Source of the DNA: Caldimonas brevitalea | Lineage (GTDB): Bacteria; Pseudomonadota; Gammaproteobacteria; Burkholderiales; Burkholderiaceae_C | Assembly: GCF_001017435.1 (NCBI RefSeq) | Contig: NZ_CP011371.1 | Coordinates: forward strand, 5,208,001-5,272,000 | Length of the DNA: 64,000 nucleotides | Direction of reading: 5' to 3' | Shown: piece by piece, positions 9,166 to 20,829 of the stretch | Numbering within the stretch: position 1 is the stretch's first letter | How the letters are laid out: each line of letters begins with the position of its first letter | Notes under the pieces: model-generated | The model's input: only the letters and a program-made list of their open reading frames with translations | Database searches by the model: none | What the model was told of the DNA's origin: nothing | Position numbers and translations under genes: made by a program

Positions 9166-9504
9166 ATGCGCGTTCCCATACACAACCCTGCCGATCTGGG
9201 CGTCGTCATCCGCGCCCTGCGCAAATCCGCCGGCATACGCCAGGATGATTTGGCGGCCACGGTGGGGGTCAGCAAGCAGTTCGCGACCGACGTGGAGGGT
9301 GGCAAGCCGACCGCCCAGGTCGGCCTGCTGATGAAACTGCTGGAGGAACTGGGTGGACGGCTGGAGGTCGAGGTGGCCGACAGTGTGAAAGCCACCCTGG
9401 AGGAAGTGCAGGCCCGCTTTGTCGCGCAAGGCGGCAAGCATCAGAAGCGCCGAGGTCGAACCCCGACCGCCTTCGCCACGGCCCCTAAGGACCAGGATCG
9501 GTGA
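9166..9504 (+). CDS. hipB: HipB-like antitoxin, XRE-family DNA-binding protein
   Basis: 112 residues with a helix-turn-helix of the Cro/C1 type (LGVVIRALRKSAGIRQDDLAATVGVSKQFA region, residues 12-60) and a basic, probably disordered C-terminus. It is the expected antitoxin and autorepressor of the downstream HipA-like kinase. The genes overlap: the hipA start GTG at 9501 shares bases with the hipB stop, a common sign of toxin-antitoxin coupling. Inverted repeats upstream are probable operators. Confidence 0.85.
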   Translation: MRVPIHNPADLGVVIRALRKSAGIRQDDLAATVGVSKQFATDVEGGKPTAQVGLLMKLLEELGGRLEVEVADSVKATLEEVQARFVAQGGKHQKRRGRTPTAFATAPKDQDR

Positions 9505-10799
9505 GCCGCGCCCTGGTCGTTTATCTGAACGATCGCCGGGTCGGCCTGCTTCAGGAACACAACGACCTCTGGGCTTTCGAGTACGACCGCGAGTGGGCGT
9601 CTCACCCCACGAGCTTCGACTTGTCGCCAGCGCTGTCGCGCCAACAGACGGCGCATGCGGACGGGGCAACGCTGCGGCCCGTGCAGTGGTACTTCGACAA
9701 CCTGCTGCCCGAAGAAGGCCTGCGCGAGGCGATCTCGTCTGAGGCGAAGATCCGCGGCGACGACGCGTTCGCACTGCTCGAGTACCTGGGCGCCGAGTCG
9801 GCCGGCTCCCTGACGTTGCTGCCACCCGGACAACCGCTGCCGCCACAGACCGGCCTGCAGGCCTTGCCGGATGCCGAACTCTCCCGCCGCATCGCGCGGT
9901 TGCCGCGGTCCACGTTGACGGCCGAGGCACCCAAGCGGATGTCAATCGCAGGCGCACAGCACAAGCTACCCGTGGTGCTGCAGGATGGCCAGCTGTTCGA
10001 GCCGATTGGCGCCACACCGTCGACCCACATCCTCAAGCCGAACCACCCGTCTGCCGACTATGCGGCCTCGGCTGTCAACGAGTTCGTGACGATGCGCCTG
10101 GCGCGCGCCTTCGGCTTGAAGGTTCCCACCGTTCACCTGCGATACGTGCCCGAGGCCATCTACTTGGTCGAGCGCTTCGACCGTGTGGTGGGTCCAGGCG
10201 GCGTGCAGCGGCGTCACATCATCGACGCCTGCCAATTGTTGAACAAGGCGCGCACGTTCAAGTACACCGGCCAGTCCGTCACGGCGCTCAACGACATCGT
10301 GAGCCTCACTCGCCATCGCATCGCCACCCGACAGGCGCTGTTCCGCTGGCTCTTGTTCAACCTGGCCATCGGCAATGACGACTGCCATTTGAAGAACCTC
10401 TCCTTCCTCGTGTCCCACGAGGGCATCGATGTGGCGCCCCACTACGATTTGCTCTCCACCTGCGCGTACCGCACGCCGCTGTTCGCAGAAAGACAGAACG
10501 CCAGCTGGTCGCAGACGGCCCTGCCGTATCCGCTGGCCATCGCCCGCAGCTTCGATCAAGTCACGTGCGAGGCGGTGGAGTGGGCCGCAGACGAACTGCG
10601 CGTGGGCTCCTTCGGTCGCCGGCAGATCCACCTCCTCGCTCAACTGCCTGCGATGTTGCAAGCGCTCGCGGCGGAAGTGCACGACATCCGCGACCGGCAC
10701 CCGGACGCAGCCTTGCAGGCGGCCGGCGAGTCGAGGCTGTTGCGGGTGATCGAGCACATCGTCCTGCGCGACATGCTGACGACGCTGCGGGTACGCTGA
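9501..10799 (+). CDS. hipA: HipA-family serine/threonine kinase toxin
   Basis: 432 residues with a full HipA layout: N-terminal couple_hipA region (LVVYLNDRRVGLLQ, FDNLLPEEGLR), a glycine-rich segment SIAGAQHKLPV, HILKPNH, the catalytic loop IGNDDCHLKNLSFL (about residue 292) and the metal-binding HYDLLST. HipA of E. coli phosphorylates glutamyl-tRNA synthetase and causes persistence; the target here is not known. No truncation or frameshift is seen. Start is GTG overlapping the hipB stop. Confidence 0.88.
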   Translation: MSRALVVYLNDRRVGLLQEHNDLWAFEYDREWASHPTSFDLSPALSRQQTAHADGATLRPVQWYFDNLLPEEGLREAISSEAKIRGDDAFALLEYLGAESAGSLTLLPPGQPLPPQTGLQALPDAELSRRIARLPRSTLTAEAPKRMSIAGAQHKLPVVLQDGQLFEPIGATPSTHILKPNHPSADYAASAVNEFVTMRLARAFGLKVPTVHLRYVPEAIYLVERFDRVVGPGGVQRRHIIDACQLLNKARTFKYTGQSVTALNDIVSLTRHRIATRQALFRWLLFNLAIGNDDCHLKNLSFLVSHEGIDVAPHYDLLSTCAYRTPLFAERQNASWSQTALPYPLAIARSFDQVTCEAVEWAADELRVGSFGRRQIHLLAQLPAMLQALAAEVHDIRDRHPDAALQAAGESRLLRVIEHIVLRDMLTTLRVR

Positions 10800-11221
10800 G
10801 CCCTGTGTCCTCGCAAGGAAGCGCATTTCTTTCCAGATGCTCCTGGCCGTGAGGACATGTCACGCCGCTGCTGACTCCGTCCACTCAACTCTTGGTGCCA
10901 AGGGCTCGGCTATGACGGCGGACGAAAGAATTCTCAATCCGCTATCGGGGCTTGCCGAAGCGAAGCGTGAATTACCGCGGCATATTCCTTATGGAGTCGG
11001 CCTCACTAGCCAATGAATCAATCATCGGCGGGCAGTGCGTAATGCATTCCCAAACGTGACGCTCTGTGTTGAATAAGTCTCACGGAGCATGAAAGGAACG
11101 GAGGGCCGCTGCCCAAAGAGCCAGAACAGCACCGATGCCGGCTACACTGCCGCGCACAAAGGCGTCAGTCGCCGAGCCTCCGTCAAGAGTGGCCAGCGGC
11201 CGGGGCGGCTGTTGAACGAAT
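10800..11221. other. Gene-poor stretch after hipA
   Basis: About 420 bases without a convincing gene. It has a 7-base inverted repeat TGTCCTC/GAGGACA (10806-10812 and 10851-10857), and from about 10880 to 11090 base composition is visibly less G+C rich than the flanks, with stops in all frames. A 34-codon open frame at 10912-11016 matches nothing I know. It may be a decayed remnant of imported DNA next to the hipBA pair. Confidence 0.4.
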
Positions 11222-11572
11222 ATGAGCGAGGGACGAGGGGTGTTTTTGTTATTGCCGCTGCTGAGCGCCTATTTCATCGCCAGCGTGATTCTTTTTTGGA
11301 TCGGTACCGCCGTTTCCATGTTGATTGCGCGTTGGTTCAACGCTCAAAAGCCGATTATGTACGTCATGCCCGTCGTGCTGGGTATCTGCCTTGCACCAGC
11401 GGGTGGCGCTGCTGGCCACGGGGTTCTGATCGTCCCCTTCATACTCACTTTGCTAGTGCCCAGTGACCTCGTCGTCAAGTGGGCGCTTGTCATGGTTCCC
11501 ATTTGGACGGTTTGCTCCTACCGCACGTTCCGGTTTTTCGCGAACAAGCGGGGTATCGCAAATGAGCGGTAA
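11222..11572 (+). CDS. Small hypothetical membrane protein
   Basis: 116 residues with three or four hydrophobic segments (about residues 7-36, 45-60, 65-82 and 84-98) and a basic C-terminus RFFANKRGIANER. I do not recognise the family. The ribosome site is weak and the flanks are less G+C rich than the window average, so it may be a recent acquisition. Support is the consistent membrane-protein hydrophobicity along the whole frame. Confidence 0.5.
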   Translation: MSEGRGVFLLLPLLSAYFIASVILFWIGTAVSMLIARWFNAQKPIMYVMPVVLGICLAPAGGAAGHGVLIVPFILTLLVPSDLVVKWALVMVPIWTVCSYRTFRFFANKRGIANER

Positions 11573-11712
11573 CGGGTAGCCAGTGGCGCGACTGCCACGA
11601 CCGCCAAGCGGGTCGACCTCGCGAACAAGGTAGGCAAGACGCGCGACCGGACCACGCTGCTGCGTGGCGGTCAACGGGTAGGCCACCCGTGAAAGTCACG
11701 CAGCAGCCGCCC

Positions 11713-11752
11713 AAAAGAAAAACGCCTCAGATACCGAAGCATCTGAGGCGTT
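11713..11752 (-). terminator. Terminator of the tRNA-Arg transcript
   Basis: On the minus strand, perfect 12-base arms AACGCCTCAGAT / ATCTGAGGCGTT with an 8-base loop are followed by TTTTTCTTTT. It lies 17 bases after the tRNA 3' end and would also end a hemY read-through transcript. Confidence 0.9.
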
Positions 11753-11769
11753 CTCTAGAACCTAAATTC

Positions 11770-11846
11770 TGGTGCGGCTGGCAGGATTCGAACCCACGAC
11801 CCCTTGGTTCGTAGCCAAGTACTCTATCCAACTGAGCTACAGCCGC
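11770..11846 (-). tRNA. tRNA-Arg (anticodon ACG)
   Basis: 77-base tRNA on the minus strand. The acceptor stem GCGGCTG pairs with CAGCCGC, followed by discriminator A and encoded CCA. The anticodon stem CTTGG/CCAAG encloses loop CTACGAA, giving anticodon ACG, which after A34-to-inosine editing reads CGU, CGC and CGA. The T-arm has GGTTCGAATCC. It lies 36 bases downstream of hemY on the same strand, with its own terminator after it. Confidence 0.97.
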
Positions 11847-11882
11847 GAAGAACGCTAGTATAGCACTACTTTTTCTAGGTTG

Positions 11883-13130
11883 TCACTCCAATTCTGCGGC
11901 ACGCCGGTAACACCGGTGCATGCGCGCCTCGTCGCCTTCGCGCTCGGCCAGCTGCGCCAGCTGCCGCCATGCCGCGCGGCGTTGGGCCGCCGGCAGGCCG
12001 GTGTGGTCGGCGCAGCGCTCGAGCTGCTGCTTGGCCTTGCCCCACAGCTGCAACTCACCAAGCGCGCGGCCCAGCGTGTAGGCCAGGAACGGGTCACGCG
12101 GTTCGGCCTGCGCGGCCGCTTCGAGGCGTGGCAACCAGTCAGGGCCGAGGCCGGACATTGCGGTCACCAGCGCCTCGCCCAATTCGGCGCGCTCTTCGCC
12201 GCCCACCGTGGTCACCTGCTCCCAGAACGGCTTGAGCCACAAACGTGCGTCTTCGTGGTACCCCATGCCCGACATCGCCCGAGCCGCATGGGCGGCCACA
12301 TAAGGATCACGTCGGTCGCTCACGTCCAGCTGTTGCCACACGCGGCGCAACTGGTCGGCGTCGCGCGCCGAGTCGAGCGCCTCGATCGCCAGCGAACGCA
12401 GCAAACCGGCCGCGGCCGACTGCGAGAAGCCCTGGTGCTTGGCGAGCAAGCGCGCCGTCTTGAGCGCATCGAGCGGCCGGCGCGCCAGTCGGGCGGCCTG
12501 CAGTTTCAGGCGCAAGGCCTGCGTGCGGCGCGCCACACCGGGCGACAGTTCACCGATCAGGTCGAGGGCCCGGTCGGCGTCGCGGTCTTCCAGCGCCCAT
12601 TCGGCGGCAAGCAAACGCGCGCCCTCTTCGGCAGCGCGTGTCGCGCCTTGCGTGCGCGACGCCACCAGCGCCTGCAGCAGATGTTCGTCGCGCCGCGCGC
12701 GGTCTTGCAAGCGGTGCATGCTGCCGGCCGCCAACAGATGGGCCAGCATCGCGAACTCGGGGTCGCTCCCCAGCTCGGGCGTCTCGGACTGGATGGTCAT
12801 CGCGCGCTGCGCGGCCTTGTGGGCGCGCGTGTAGCGCGCGCCGAAGAACAGGGCCAGCGACTCGCGCAAGGCCTCCTGGGCCGACCGGTCGCGCTTGGCC
12901 ACGCGCCACTCGCGGGCCCGCTTCGGCAGGCCCACCAGCGCGTTCAAGCCCTGCAGCGACACATAGACGGTCGCCACCGTCAACAGCAGCACGACGATGA
13001 ACAGGTTGAACGACACGTCGAGCCGCCACGGCGGCCAGAACAACGTCACCAATGCATCGTTGGTGCCGAGAAAGGTGGCAGACACCACCGCAGCGGCGAA
13101 CAGCAGGATGATCCAGATGATCGTGCGCAT
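11883..13130 (-). CDS. hemY: HemY-type membrane TPR protein of the heme operon
   Basis: 415 residues with two N-terminal membrane helices (residues 3-22 and 40-62) and a cytoplasmic tetratricopeptide-like helical repeat region. This is the proteobacterial HemY of the hemCDXY operon, not the Bacillus protoporphyrinogen oxidase of the same name. Its exact role in late tetrapyrrole synthesis is not settled. It begins 12 bases after hemX and is the last protein gene of the operon. Confidence 0.9.
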   Translation of the reverse strand: MRTIIWIILLFAAAVVSATFLGTNDALVTLFWPPWRLDVSFNLFIVVLLLTVATVYVSLQGLNALVGLPKRAREWRVAKRDRSAQEALRESLALFFGARYTRAHKAAQRAMTIQSETPELGSDPEFAMLAHLLAAGSMHRLQDRARRDEHLLQALVASRTQGATRAAEEGARLLAAEWALEDRDADRALDLIGELSPGVARRTQALRLKLQAARLARRPLDALKTARLLAKHQGFSQSAAAGLLRSLAIEALDSARDADQLRRVWQQLDVSDRRDPYVAAHAARAMSGMGYHEDARLWLKPFWEQVTTVGGEERAELGEALVTAMSGLGPDWLPRLEAAAQAEPRDPFLAYTLGRALGELQLWGKAKQQLERCADHTGLPAAQRRAAWRQLAQLAEREGDEARMHRCYRRAAELE

Positions 13131-13142
13131 AGACGGGCTCGC

Positions 13143-14309
13143 TCAACGACCTGCAGCTGCAGCCGCCAGCGCGGTGAAGCTGTCGTCGGGCCGAGGCACG
13201 CTGGAGTGCACTGCCTGCGCCATGACCTGACGCACCAGTTCGTTCAGCAGCACCCAGCGGCGCGAGCCGCGCTCGAAATAGCGATCCAGCGCTTCCTGCG
13301 CGCTGTGCAGGTCCGACTGCACCGTCTCGAACTGGCGGCTCAGCAGCGCCAGGCGCGCATTCAGCAAGCGCAGCTTGAGGTTCTCCCGCAAGAAGAAGGT
13401 TTCTTCAGGCGCGATCAGCATCGCTTCGGGGCGGTCGATACGGCTCACCCGCACCAGCGTGCGCACCTCGTTCCAGGCCTTGTGGGCCGCGCGCTGCCAC
13501 CAGGGGATCACGTCGGGCTCGCGGGCCGGCGGCACCACGCCGTTGACGACGCCGTGGCCACGCGCTCCTCCGTTCGCTTTCGACCCCGGCGTGCCAGGGC
13601 CCGCCGTTTTGGTCGGCCCTGCGGCGGCTTCGGCGCCCTCGCCCACCGAGGCGAGCAGAGGCACTTCATCCACCAGGCGGGCCGCCTCGTCGAGCTTGAT
13701 CACCAGTGCCGACACGTCGGCCACGCCGACCGAGCGCACACGCTCGAGGTCGCGCGCAATCGCACGGCGCACACCTTCGAGGCGCGGCTGGTTGACACGC
13801 TGCAAACGCTCGTCGGCAGAACGCAAGGCGACCACCAGAGGTTCTGCGCTGCCGGTGATGACGGCTTGCTGCACGGCCAGTCGCAAGCCGGCGTCGATGT
13901 CGACCACCAGGTTCTCGTCACGCGAGCGCGACAACGACTGCATCAGCTCTTCGAGCTGGCCGCGCTGCAGGGCCACTTCGGCCAGCCTCGCCTCGACCAG
14001 CGCCACCTTGGCGCTCGCGTCGCGCGAGATGTCCTGAGCCTGCCGGGCAAGCGCACGCGCTTCGGTGGACTGGTCCTGGCTGTCTTGCTGGCGCCGCACC
14101 AGGTCTTGTTCGAGGCTCTGCACACGCTGCTGCGCCTGGTAGGCCAGCACCAGGCTGGCGCCGCACAGCAGCAGCAAGCCCGCGGCCGCGGTCCAGACGA
14201 GGCCGCGGCCGCCGCTTTGGTGGGGTGGCGGGCTGACGGGGGTGGGGGGCGCGGGGGCGACAGGATCGCCGGCGGCGGTATTCGGATTGACGGAGGAGGT
14301 GTCGCTCAC
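13143..14309 (-). CDS. hemX: HemX-family membrane protein of the heme operon
   Basis: 388 residues: a short cytoplasmic Pro/Ala-rich head, one membrane helix (GLVWTAAAGLLLLCG region, about residues 32-54), a coiled coil (RVQSLEQDLVRRQQDSQ onward) and the HemX domain. Older annotations call such proteins uroporphyrin-III C-methyltransferase, but no SAM-binding methyltransferase motif is visible, so that name should be avoided. The GTG at 14309 overlaps the hemD stop (GTGA), which selects this start over longer in-frame choices. Confidence 0.87.
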   Translation of the reverse strand: MSDTSSVNPNTAAGDPVAPAPPTPVSPPPHQSGGRGLVWTAAAGLLLLCGASLVLAYQAQQRVQSLEQDLVRRQQDSQDQSTEARALARQAQDISRDASAKVALVEARLAEVALQRGQLEELMQSLSRSRDENLVVDIDAGLRLAVQQAVITGSAEPLVVALRSADERLQRVNQPRLEGVRRAIARDLERVRSVGVADVSALVIKLDEAARLVDEVPLLASVGEGAEAAAGPTKTAGPGTPGSKANGGARGHGVVNGVVPPAREPDVIPWWQRAAHKAWNEVRTLVRVSRIDRPEAMLIAPEETFFLRENLKLRLLNARLALLSRQFETVQSDLHSAQEALDRYFERGSRRWVLLNELVRQVMAQAVHSSVPRPDDSFTALAAAAAGR

Positions 14310-15091
14310 AGTGCGAAGGATTGTATAGAGCGGTCGATGCCGGCTACGACGGCGTCGAGCGCAGGGCGCACCTCGATCACCGCTTGGCAGCCAAGGGCCC
14401 GCGCACGCTCTGCGATACGGGGGTGGGTCGCGAGCGCCCGGCTGTCGGCCCAACGGGTCGGCAGCGCGCGCGCAGTGCAACACGCTTCAAGATGGTCGAT
14501 GGCTTCGGAGCTGCTGAAGAACCAGAGGTGCTGCTGCGGTGCGTCCACCACCGCGGCGTGCAGCAAGCGCTCCTGCTCGGCATCGAGTTGCGGCGGTCGG
14601 CGCCGATAGGCCGACAGGAACCGCACCTCGGCGCCAGCCGACGTGAGCTGGTCGGCGAGCCAATTGCGCCCGCCCTCACCCCGCACGATCAACACGCGAG
14701 CGCCTTGCCAAGAGTGTCGACCGAGTTCGACCCACAACGATTCGGAGTCGAACTGCGGCGCATCCTCGGCCGGGCGGCAGCGGTTGGCGGCCGGCACACC
14801 GGCGGACTGCAAGGCGCCGTCCGTGCCCGGGCCCGGGGTGGCCGCGAGGACCGTATCGGGCCACTGCGCCCCCTCGGGGCGGACAGCGAAAAAATGCTCG
14901 GCGGCATTCGGGCTGACGAAGACCACGGCACGGTAGCCATGCAACTGGTGCCACGCCGCGCGCACCGCCTCGACGTCGTCGGCCGACGTGATGCCGATCA
15001 AGGGCAGCGCCACGGCGTCGACACCGCGCGCACGCAACTGCTCGACCCACTGCCGCGCCTGTGCCGCCGGTCGGGTCACGAGCACTTTCAT
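14306..15091 (-). CDS. hemD: Uroporphyrinogen-III synthase
   Basis: 261 residues. It cyclises hydroxymethylbilane with inversion of ring D. The two-domain fold is suggested by KVLVTRPAAQARQW at the N-terminus, VVFVSPNAAEHF, the hinge, VLIVRGEGGRNWLADQL and WFFSSSEAIDHL. HemD is poorly conserved, so identity rests partly on its place one base after hemC and overlapping hemX. The ATG at 15091 begins at the conserved first strand. Confidence 0.92.
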   Translation of the reverse strand: MKVLVTRPAAQARQWVEQLRARGVDAVALPLIGITSADDVEAVRAAWHQLHGYRAVVFVSPNAAEHFFAVRPEGAQWPDTVLAATPGPGTDGALQSAGVPAANRCRPAEDAPQFDSESLWVELGRHSWQGARVLIVRGEGGRNWLADQLTSAGAEVRFLSAYRRRPPQLDAEQERLLHAAVVDAPQQHLWFFSSSEAIDHLEACCTARALPTRWADSRALATHPRIAERARALGCQAVIEVRPALDAVVAGIDRSIQSFAL

Positions 15092-15092
15092 G

Positions 15093-16037
15093 TCAGAGCC
15101 GCTGCAAGATGGCCTCGGCCCCTTGCTCGCGCAGCAAGCCCGCCGCCTCGACGCCCAAGGCCTCGGCCTGTGCCGGGCTGTCGACCGCAGCACCCGCACG
15201 CGCGCGCAGCAGCGGCTGGCCGGCCTGTGCCGGGTCGCCGATGGCCGCGGTGAGTTCGAGGCGGCCGTTCTGCCACACGCCGTGCGCTGCCAGCGGCACG
15301 CTGCAGCTGCCGCCTAGCGCACGCGACACGGCACGCTCGGCCAGCGTGGCCAGCCAGGTGTCGCGGTCGATCAACGACGCCAGCTGCTCGCGCAACGCGG
15401 CCTGCCCGGTGGTCCTCACCTCGATGCCCAACGCGCCTTGTCCGGCCGCCGGGATCATCGTGTCGACCTCGAACACCTGGCGGATACGCTCGGCCAGGCC
15501 GAGCCGCTTGAGCCCGGCCGCGGCGAGCACGATGGCCTCGTACTGCCCTTCGTCGAGCTTGCGCAGCCGCGTGTCGAGGTTGCCGCGCAAGGGCTCGATG
15601 CGCAGGTCGGGCCGCAGCGCCCGCAGCTGCACCACACGGCGCAGGCTCGAGGTGCCGACGATGGCACCGTGCGGCAACGCTTCGAGGCTCGCATGGCGCG
15701 GCGACACGAAGGCATCGCGCGGGTCCTCGCGCTCGAGCACCGCCGCCAGCACGAAGCCCTCGGGCAGGTCCATCGGCACGTCCTTGAGGGAATGCACCGC
15801 CAGGTCGGCGCGGCCTTCTTCTAGCGCGGTTTCCAGTTCCTTCACGAACAGGCCCTTGCCGCCCACTTTCGAGAGCGAACGGTCAAGGATCTGGTCGCCA
15901 CGGGTGGTCATGCCGAGCAACTCGACCCGGGCGGCGAAACGTTGTTGCAGCAGGGCCTGGACATGGTGAGCCTGCCAGAGCGCGAGGCGGCTCTCGCGGG
16001 TGGCGATCACCCAGCGCGGTGTGGTGTCGGTCGTCAT
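15093..16037 (-). CDS. hemC: Porphobilinogen deaminase (hydroxymethylbilane synthase)
   Basis: 314 residues. It polymerises four porphobilinogens using a dipyrromethane cofactor bound to the cysteine in [12 protein letters not shown] (about residue 246). Other signatures are [35 protein letters not shown] and [17 protein letters not shown]. It is the first gene of hemC-hemD-hemX-hemY. The divergent ppc gene lies across a 148-base region holding a long hairpin. Confidence 0.96.
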   Translation of the reverse strand: MTTDTTPRWVIATRESRLALWQAHHVQALLQQRFAARVELLGMTTRGDQILDRSLSKVGGKGLFVKELETALEEGRADLAVHSLKDVPMDLPEGFVLAAVLEREDPRDAFVSPRHASLEALPHGAIVGTSSLRRVVQLRALRPDLRIEPLRGNLDTRLRKLDEGQYEAIVLAAAGLKRLGLAERIRQVFEVDTMIPAAGQGALGIEVRTTGQAALREQLASLIDRDTWLATLAERAVSRALGGSCSVPLAAHGVWQNGRLELTAAIGDPAQAGQPLLRARAGAAVDSPAQAEALGVEAAGLLREQGAEAILQRL

Positions 16038-16075
16038 GATCGGCGATGCTACCCGAGCAGCCGCCGCCAGCGAGG

Positions 16076-16120
16076 CCTAGGGCCTGTTTACACCGCAGAT
16101 GGCGGTGAACAGGCCCTAGG
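16076..16120. repeat. 45-base near-perfect palindrome between hemC and ppc
   Basis: Outer arms CCTAGGGCCTGTT (16076-16088) and AACAGGCCCTAGG (16108-16120) match perfectly, and an inner pair CACCGC/GCGGTG (16091-16096 and 16102-16107) extends the stem. Both flanking genes point away from it, and neither strand has a T tract after it, so it is not a terminator. It may be a dispersed REP-like element or a regulatory hairpin. Confidence 0.7.
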
Positions 16121-16185
16121 GGAAACGGGTGCTACCATCCCGGGCTTGTAATAAAGTTACCAACTCGACGCTTACCGAGGTACCC

Positions 16186-19035
<2,850 letters not shown>

Positions 19036-19050
19036 CCAAACCGCGCATCA

Positions 19051-20259
19051 TCAGTACAGCGGCGCGCCGGCCGTGAACCAGCGGGCGATCAGCGCCCGTT
19101 CGTCCTCGGTCATGCCGGTGGCGTTGTTCAACGGCATGCTCCGCTGCACCACGGCCTGCTGGTAGACGGCGGCCGCATGGCGGCCCAGCAACTCGTCGCT
19201 GTGCAGCGCGACGTTCTTGTTCTGCAACTGTGCGTTGTGGCAAGCCACACAACGCTGCTCGACCACGGTGCGCACCTGGGCGAGGGTGGGTGCCGCCGAG
19301 GCCGACGTTGACGAGACGGCGGCGGGACGTGGCGGCGCGGTCCACACCGCCACCGCGACCAACAGCAGCACGCCCGTCACCGCGTAATGCCAGGGCGCCC
19401 GGTGCCCGGCCACACGCGCCTTGTGACGCGCGACGAACGAATGCCGCACCAGCGCACCGGCCGCCATCACGAGCACCAGCACCCCCCAGTTGTGCACATG
19501 GCCGTACAGGTAGCCATAGTGGTTGCTGAGCATCGCAAACAGCACCGGCAGCGTGAAATAGGTGTTGTGCACGCTGCGCTGCTTGCCACGCTTGCCGTGC
19601 ACCGGGTCGACCGGCTCGCCGGCGCGCAGCTGGGCCACCACCTTGCGCTGGCCGGGAATGATCCAGAACAGCACGTTCGCGCTCATCGCGGTCGCCATCA
19701 TCGCGCCGACCAGCAGAAACGCCGCGCGCCCCGGGAACCACTGGCAGGCCAGCCAGGAGGCCCCCACCACCACGGCCGCCACCAACACCCCCACCAGCAG
19801 GTCCCCCCGCTTGCGCTGCCCGAACACACGGCACACCGCGTCGTACACCCACCAAAAGACGAGCAGAAACGCCAGCGCGGCCACCACGGCCGCCGCCGGG
19901 CTCCAGTCGTGCACGCTCTTGTCGACCAGAAAGGTACCGGCATTGAACAGATACAGCACCGTGAACAGGCCGAAGCCGGTCAGCCAGGTCGAATAGCTCT
20001 CCCAGTAGAACCAGTGCAGGTGCTCGGGCAAGCGCGGCGGCGCCACCAAATACTTCTGGGGGTGGTAGAAGCCGCCGCCATGCACCGCCCACAACTCGCC
20101 ATCGACGCCCTTCTCGCGCAGGTCGGGGTCGGTCGGCCGGGTCAGGCTGTTGTCGAGAAAGACGAAATAGAAGGATGAGCCGACCCAGGCGATCGCGGTG
20201 ACCACGTGGGCCCAGCGCAGCAGGAGGTTGGCCCAGTCGAGCAGGTAGGCGGTGTCCAT
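19051..20259 (-). CDS. puuD: Membrane-bound urate hydroxylase with cytochrome c domain
   Basis: 402 residues. The N-terminal part has about eight membrane helices and conserved histidines (RWAHVVTAIAWVGSSFY, GGGFYHPQK, HNTYFTLPVLF). The C-terminal periplasmic part is a cytochrome c domain with CVACH (about residue 338) and a distal methionine in RSMPLNN. PuuD oxidises urate to 5-hydroxyisourate and passes electrons to cytochrome rather than O2-forming peroxide. UraH, which acts next, lies 134 bases upstream on the same strand. A palindrome at 20381-20394 sits in the gap. Confidence 0.92.
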   Translation of the reverse strand: MDTAYLLDWANLLLRWAHVVTAIAWVGSSFYFVFLDNSLTRPTDPDLREKGVDGELWAVHGGGFYHPQKYLVAPPRLPEHLHWFYWESYSTWLTGFGLFTVLYLFNAGTFLVDKSVHDWSPAAAVVAALAFLLVFWWVYDAVCRVFGQRKRGDLLVGVLVAAVVVGASWLACQWFPGRAAFLLVGAMMATAMSANVLFWIIPGQRKVVAQLRAGEPVDPVHGKRGKQRSVHNTYFTLPVLFAMLSNHYGYLYGHVHNWGVLVLVMAAGALVRHSFVARHKARVAGHRAPWHYAVTGVLLLVAVAVWTAPPRPAAVSSTSASAAPTLAQVRTVVEQRCVACHNAQLQNKNVALHSDELLGRHAAAVYQQAVVQRSMPLNNATGMTEDERALIARWFTAGAPLY

Positions 20260-20380
20260 GCGTTCACGTCGGTTGAGGGCGCGCTTCGGGCGAAGCGCAC
20301 CCCATCGGCCTTACCACGGCGGGCTCTGTAAGGCACTGGCGTCGCGACCGCTGCATCGGCGGGCACCGCGGCGACGTGTC

Positions 20381-20394
20381 AGCTGTATACAGCT
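20381..20394. promoter_or_regulatory. Operator candidate upstream of puuD
   Basis: Perfect 14-base palindrome AGCTGTATACAGCT, ending in the uraH stop codon and 121 bases before the puuD start. Its core TGTATACAG recurs at 20830-20838 in front of the GntR/FCD gene, and TGTATACA-type palindromes are common targets of that regulator subfamily. Confidence 0.55.
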
Positions 20395-20747
20395 CAACTG
20401 CCCCGGTAGGTCGAATAGGCCCAGGGGCTGACGAGCAGCGGCACATGGTAGTGCTGCGCCGCATCGGCGACGCCGAACTCCACCGCCACCTCGTCGAGGA
20501 ACGCCGGCTCGGGCAACGGCACGCCCCGGCTGCGGAAATACGCCGCCACCGCGAACACCAGCCGATAGCGCCCCACCTGCAAGCCGTCGCCTTCCAGCAA
20601 GGGCCCATCGGCGCGGCCGTCCGCATTCAGCTGCAAGGCTTGGACAGGACTCGCCTGGGCGTTCCCGACGCGGACCAGCGTCACCGCCATGCCGGCCGCG
20701 GCGCAGCCGTTCATCGTGTCGAGTACATGCGTCGTCAGCTTGCCCAT
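20394..20747 (-). CDS. uraH: 5-hydroxyisourate hydrolase (transthyretin-like)
   Basis: 117 residues. It hydrolyses 5-hydroxyisourate to OHCU, the step after PuuD. Family marks are KLTTHVLDTMNGCAA at the start, with the catalytic histidine, GRYRLVF, HYHVPLLVSPWAYSTYRGS and the invariant YRGS C-terminus. The ATG at 20747 is where family similarity begins; a longer frame upstream runs into the divergent promoter. No signal peptide. Confidence 0.96.
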   Translation of the reverse strand: MGKLTTHVLDTMNGCAAAGMAVTLVRVGNAQASPVQALQLNADGRADGPLLEGDGLQVGRYRLVFAVAAYFRSRGVPLPEPAFLDEVAVEFGVADAAQHYHVPLLVSPWAYSTYRGS

Positions 20748-20829
20748 GGCACCGCCTTGAAGGTGTTCACCGGCGCGCCATGGCCGGGCCATGCCAGCGC
20801 CGCAGAACGGGTTGCGCGTGTTGGAAAAG

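Noticed and set aside
11089..11466. 125-codon open frame overlapping the small membrane protein
   Set aside because: No start signal or recognisable domain, and it conflicts with the better-supported hydrophobic frame at 11222.
13143..14309. HemX as uroporphyrinogen-III C-methyltransferase
   Set aside because: The protein has a membrane helix and coiled coil but none of the SAM-binding motifs of that enzyme.
11880..14609. Open frame of 909 codons on the plus strand across hemY and hemX
   Set aside because: Composition is that of a mirror frame, and the minus strand holds well-supported hemY, hemX and hemD.
16076..16120. Bidirectional terminator
   Set aside because: hemC and ppc both start, rather than end, beside it, and there is no T tract on either strand.
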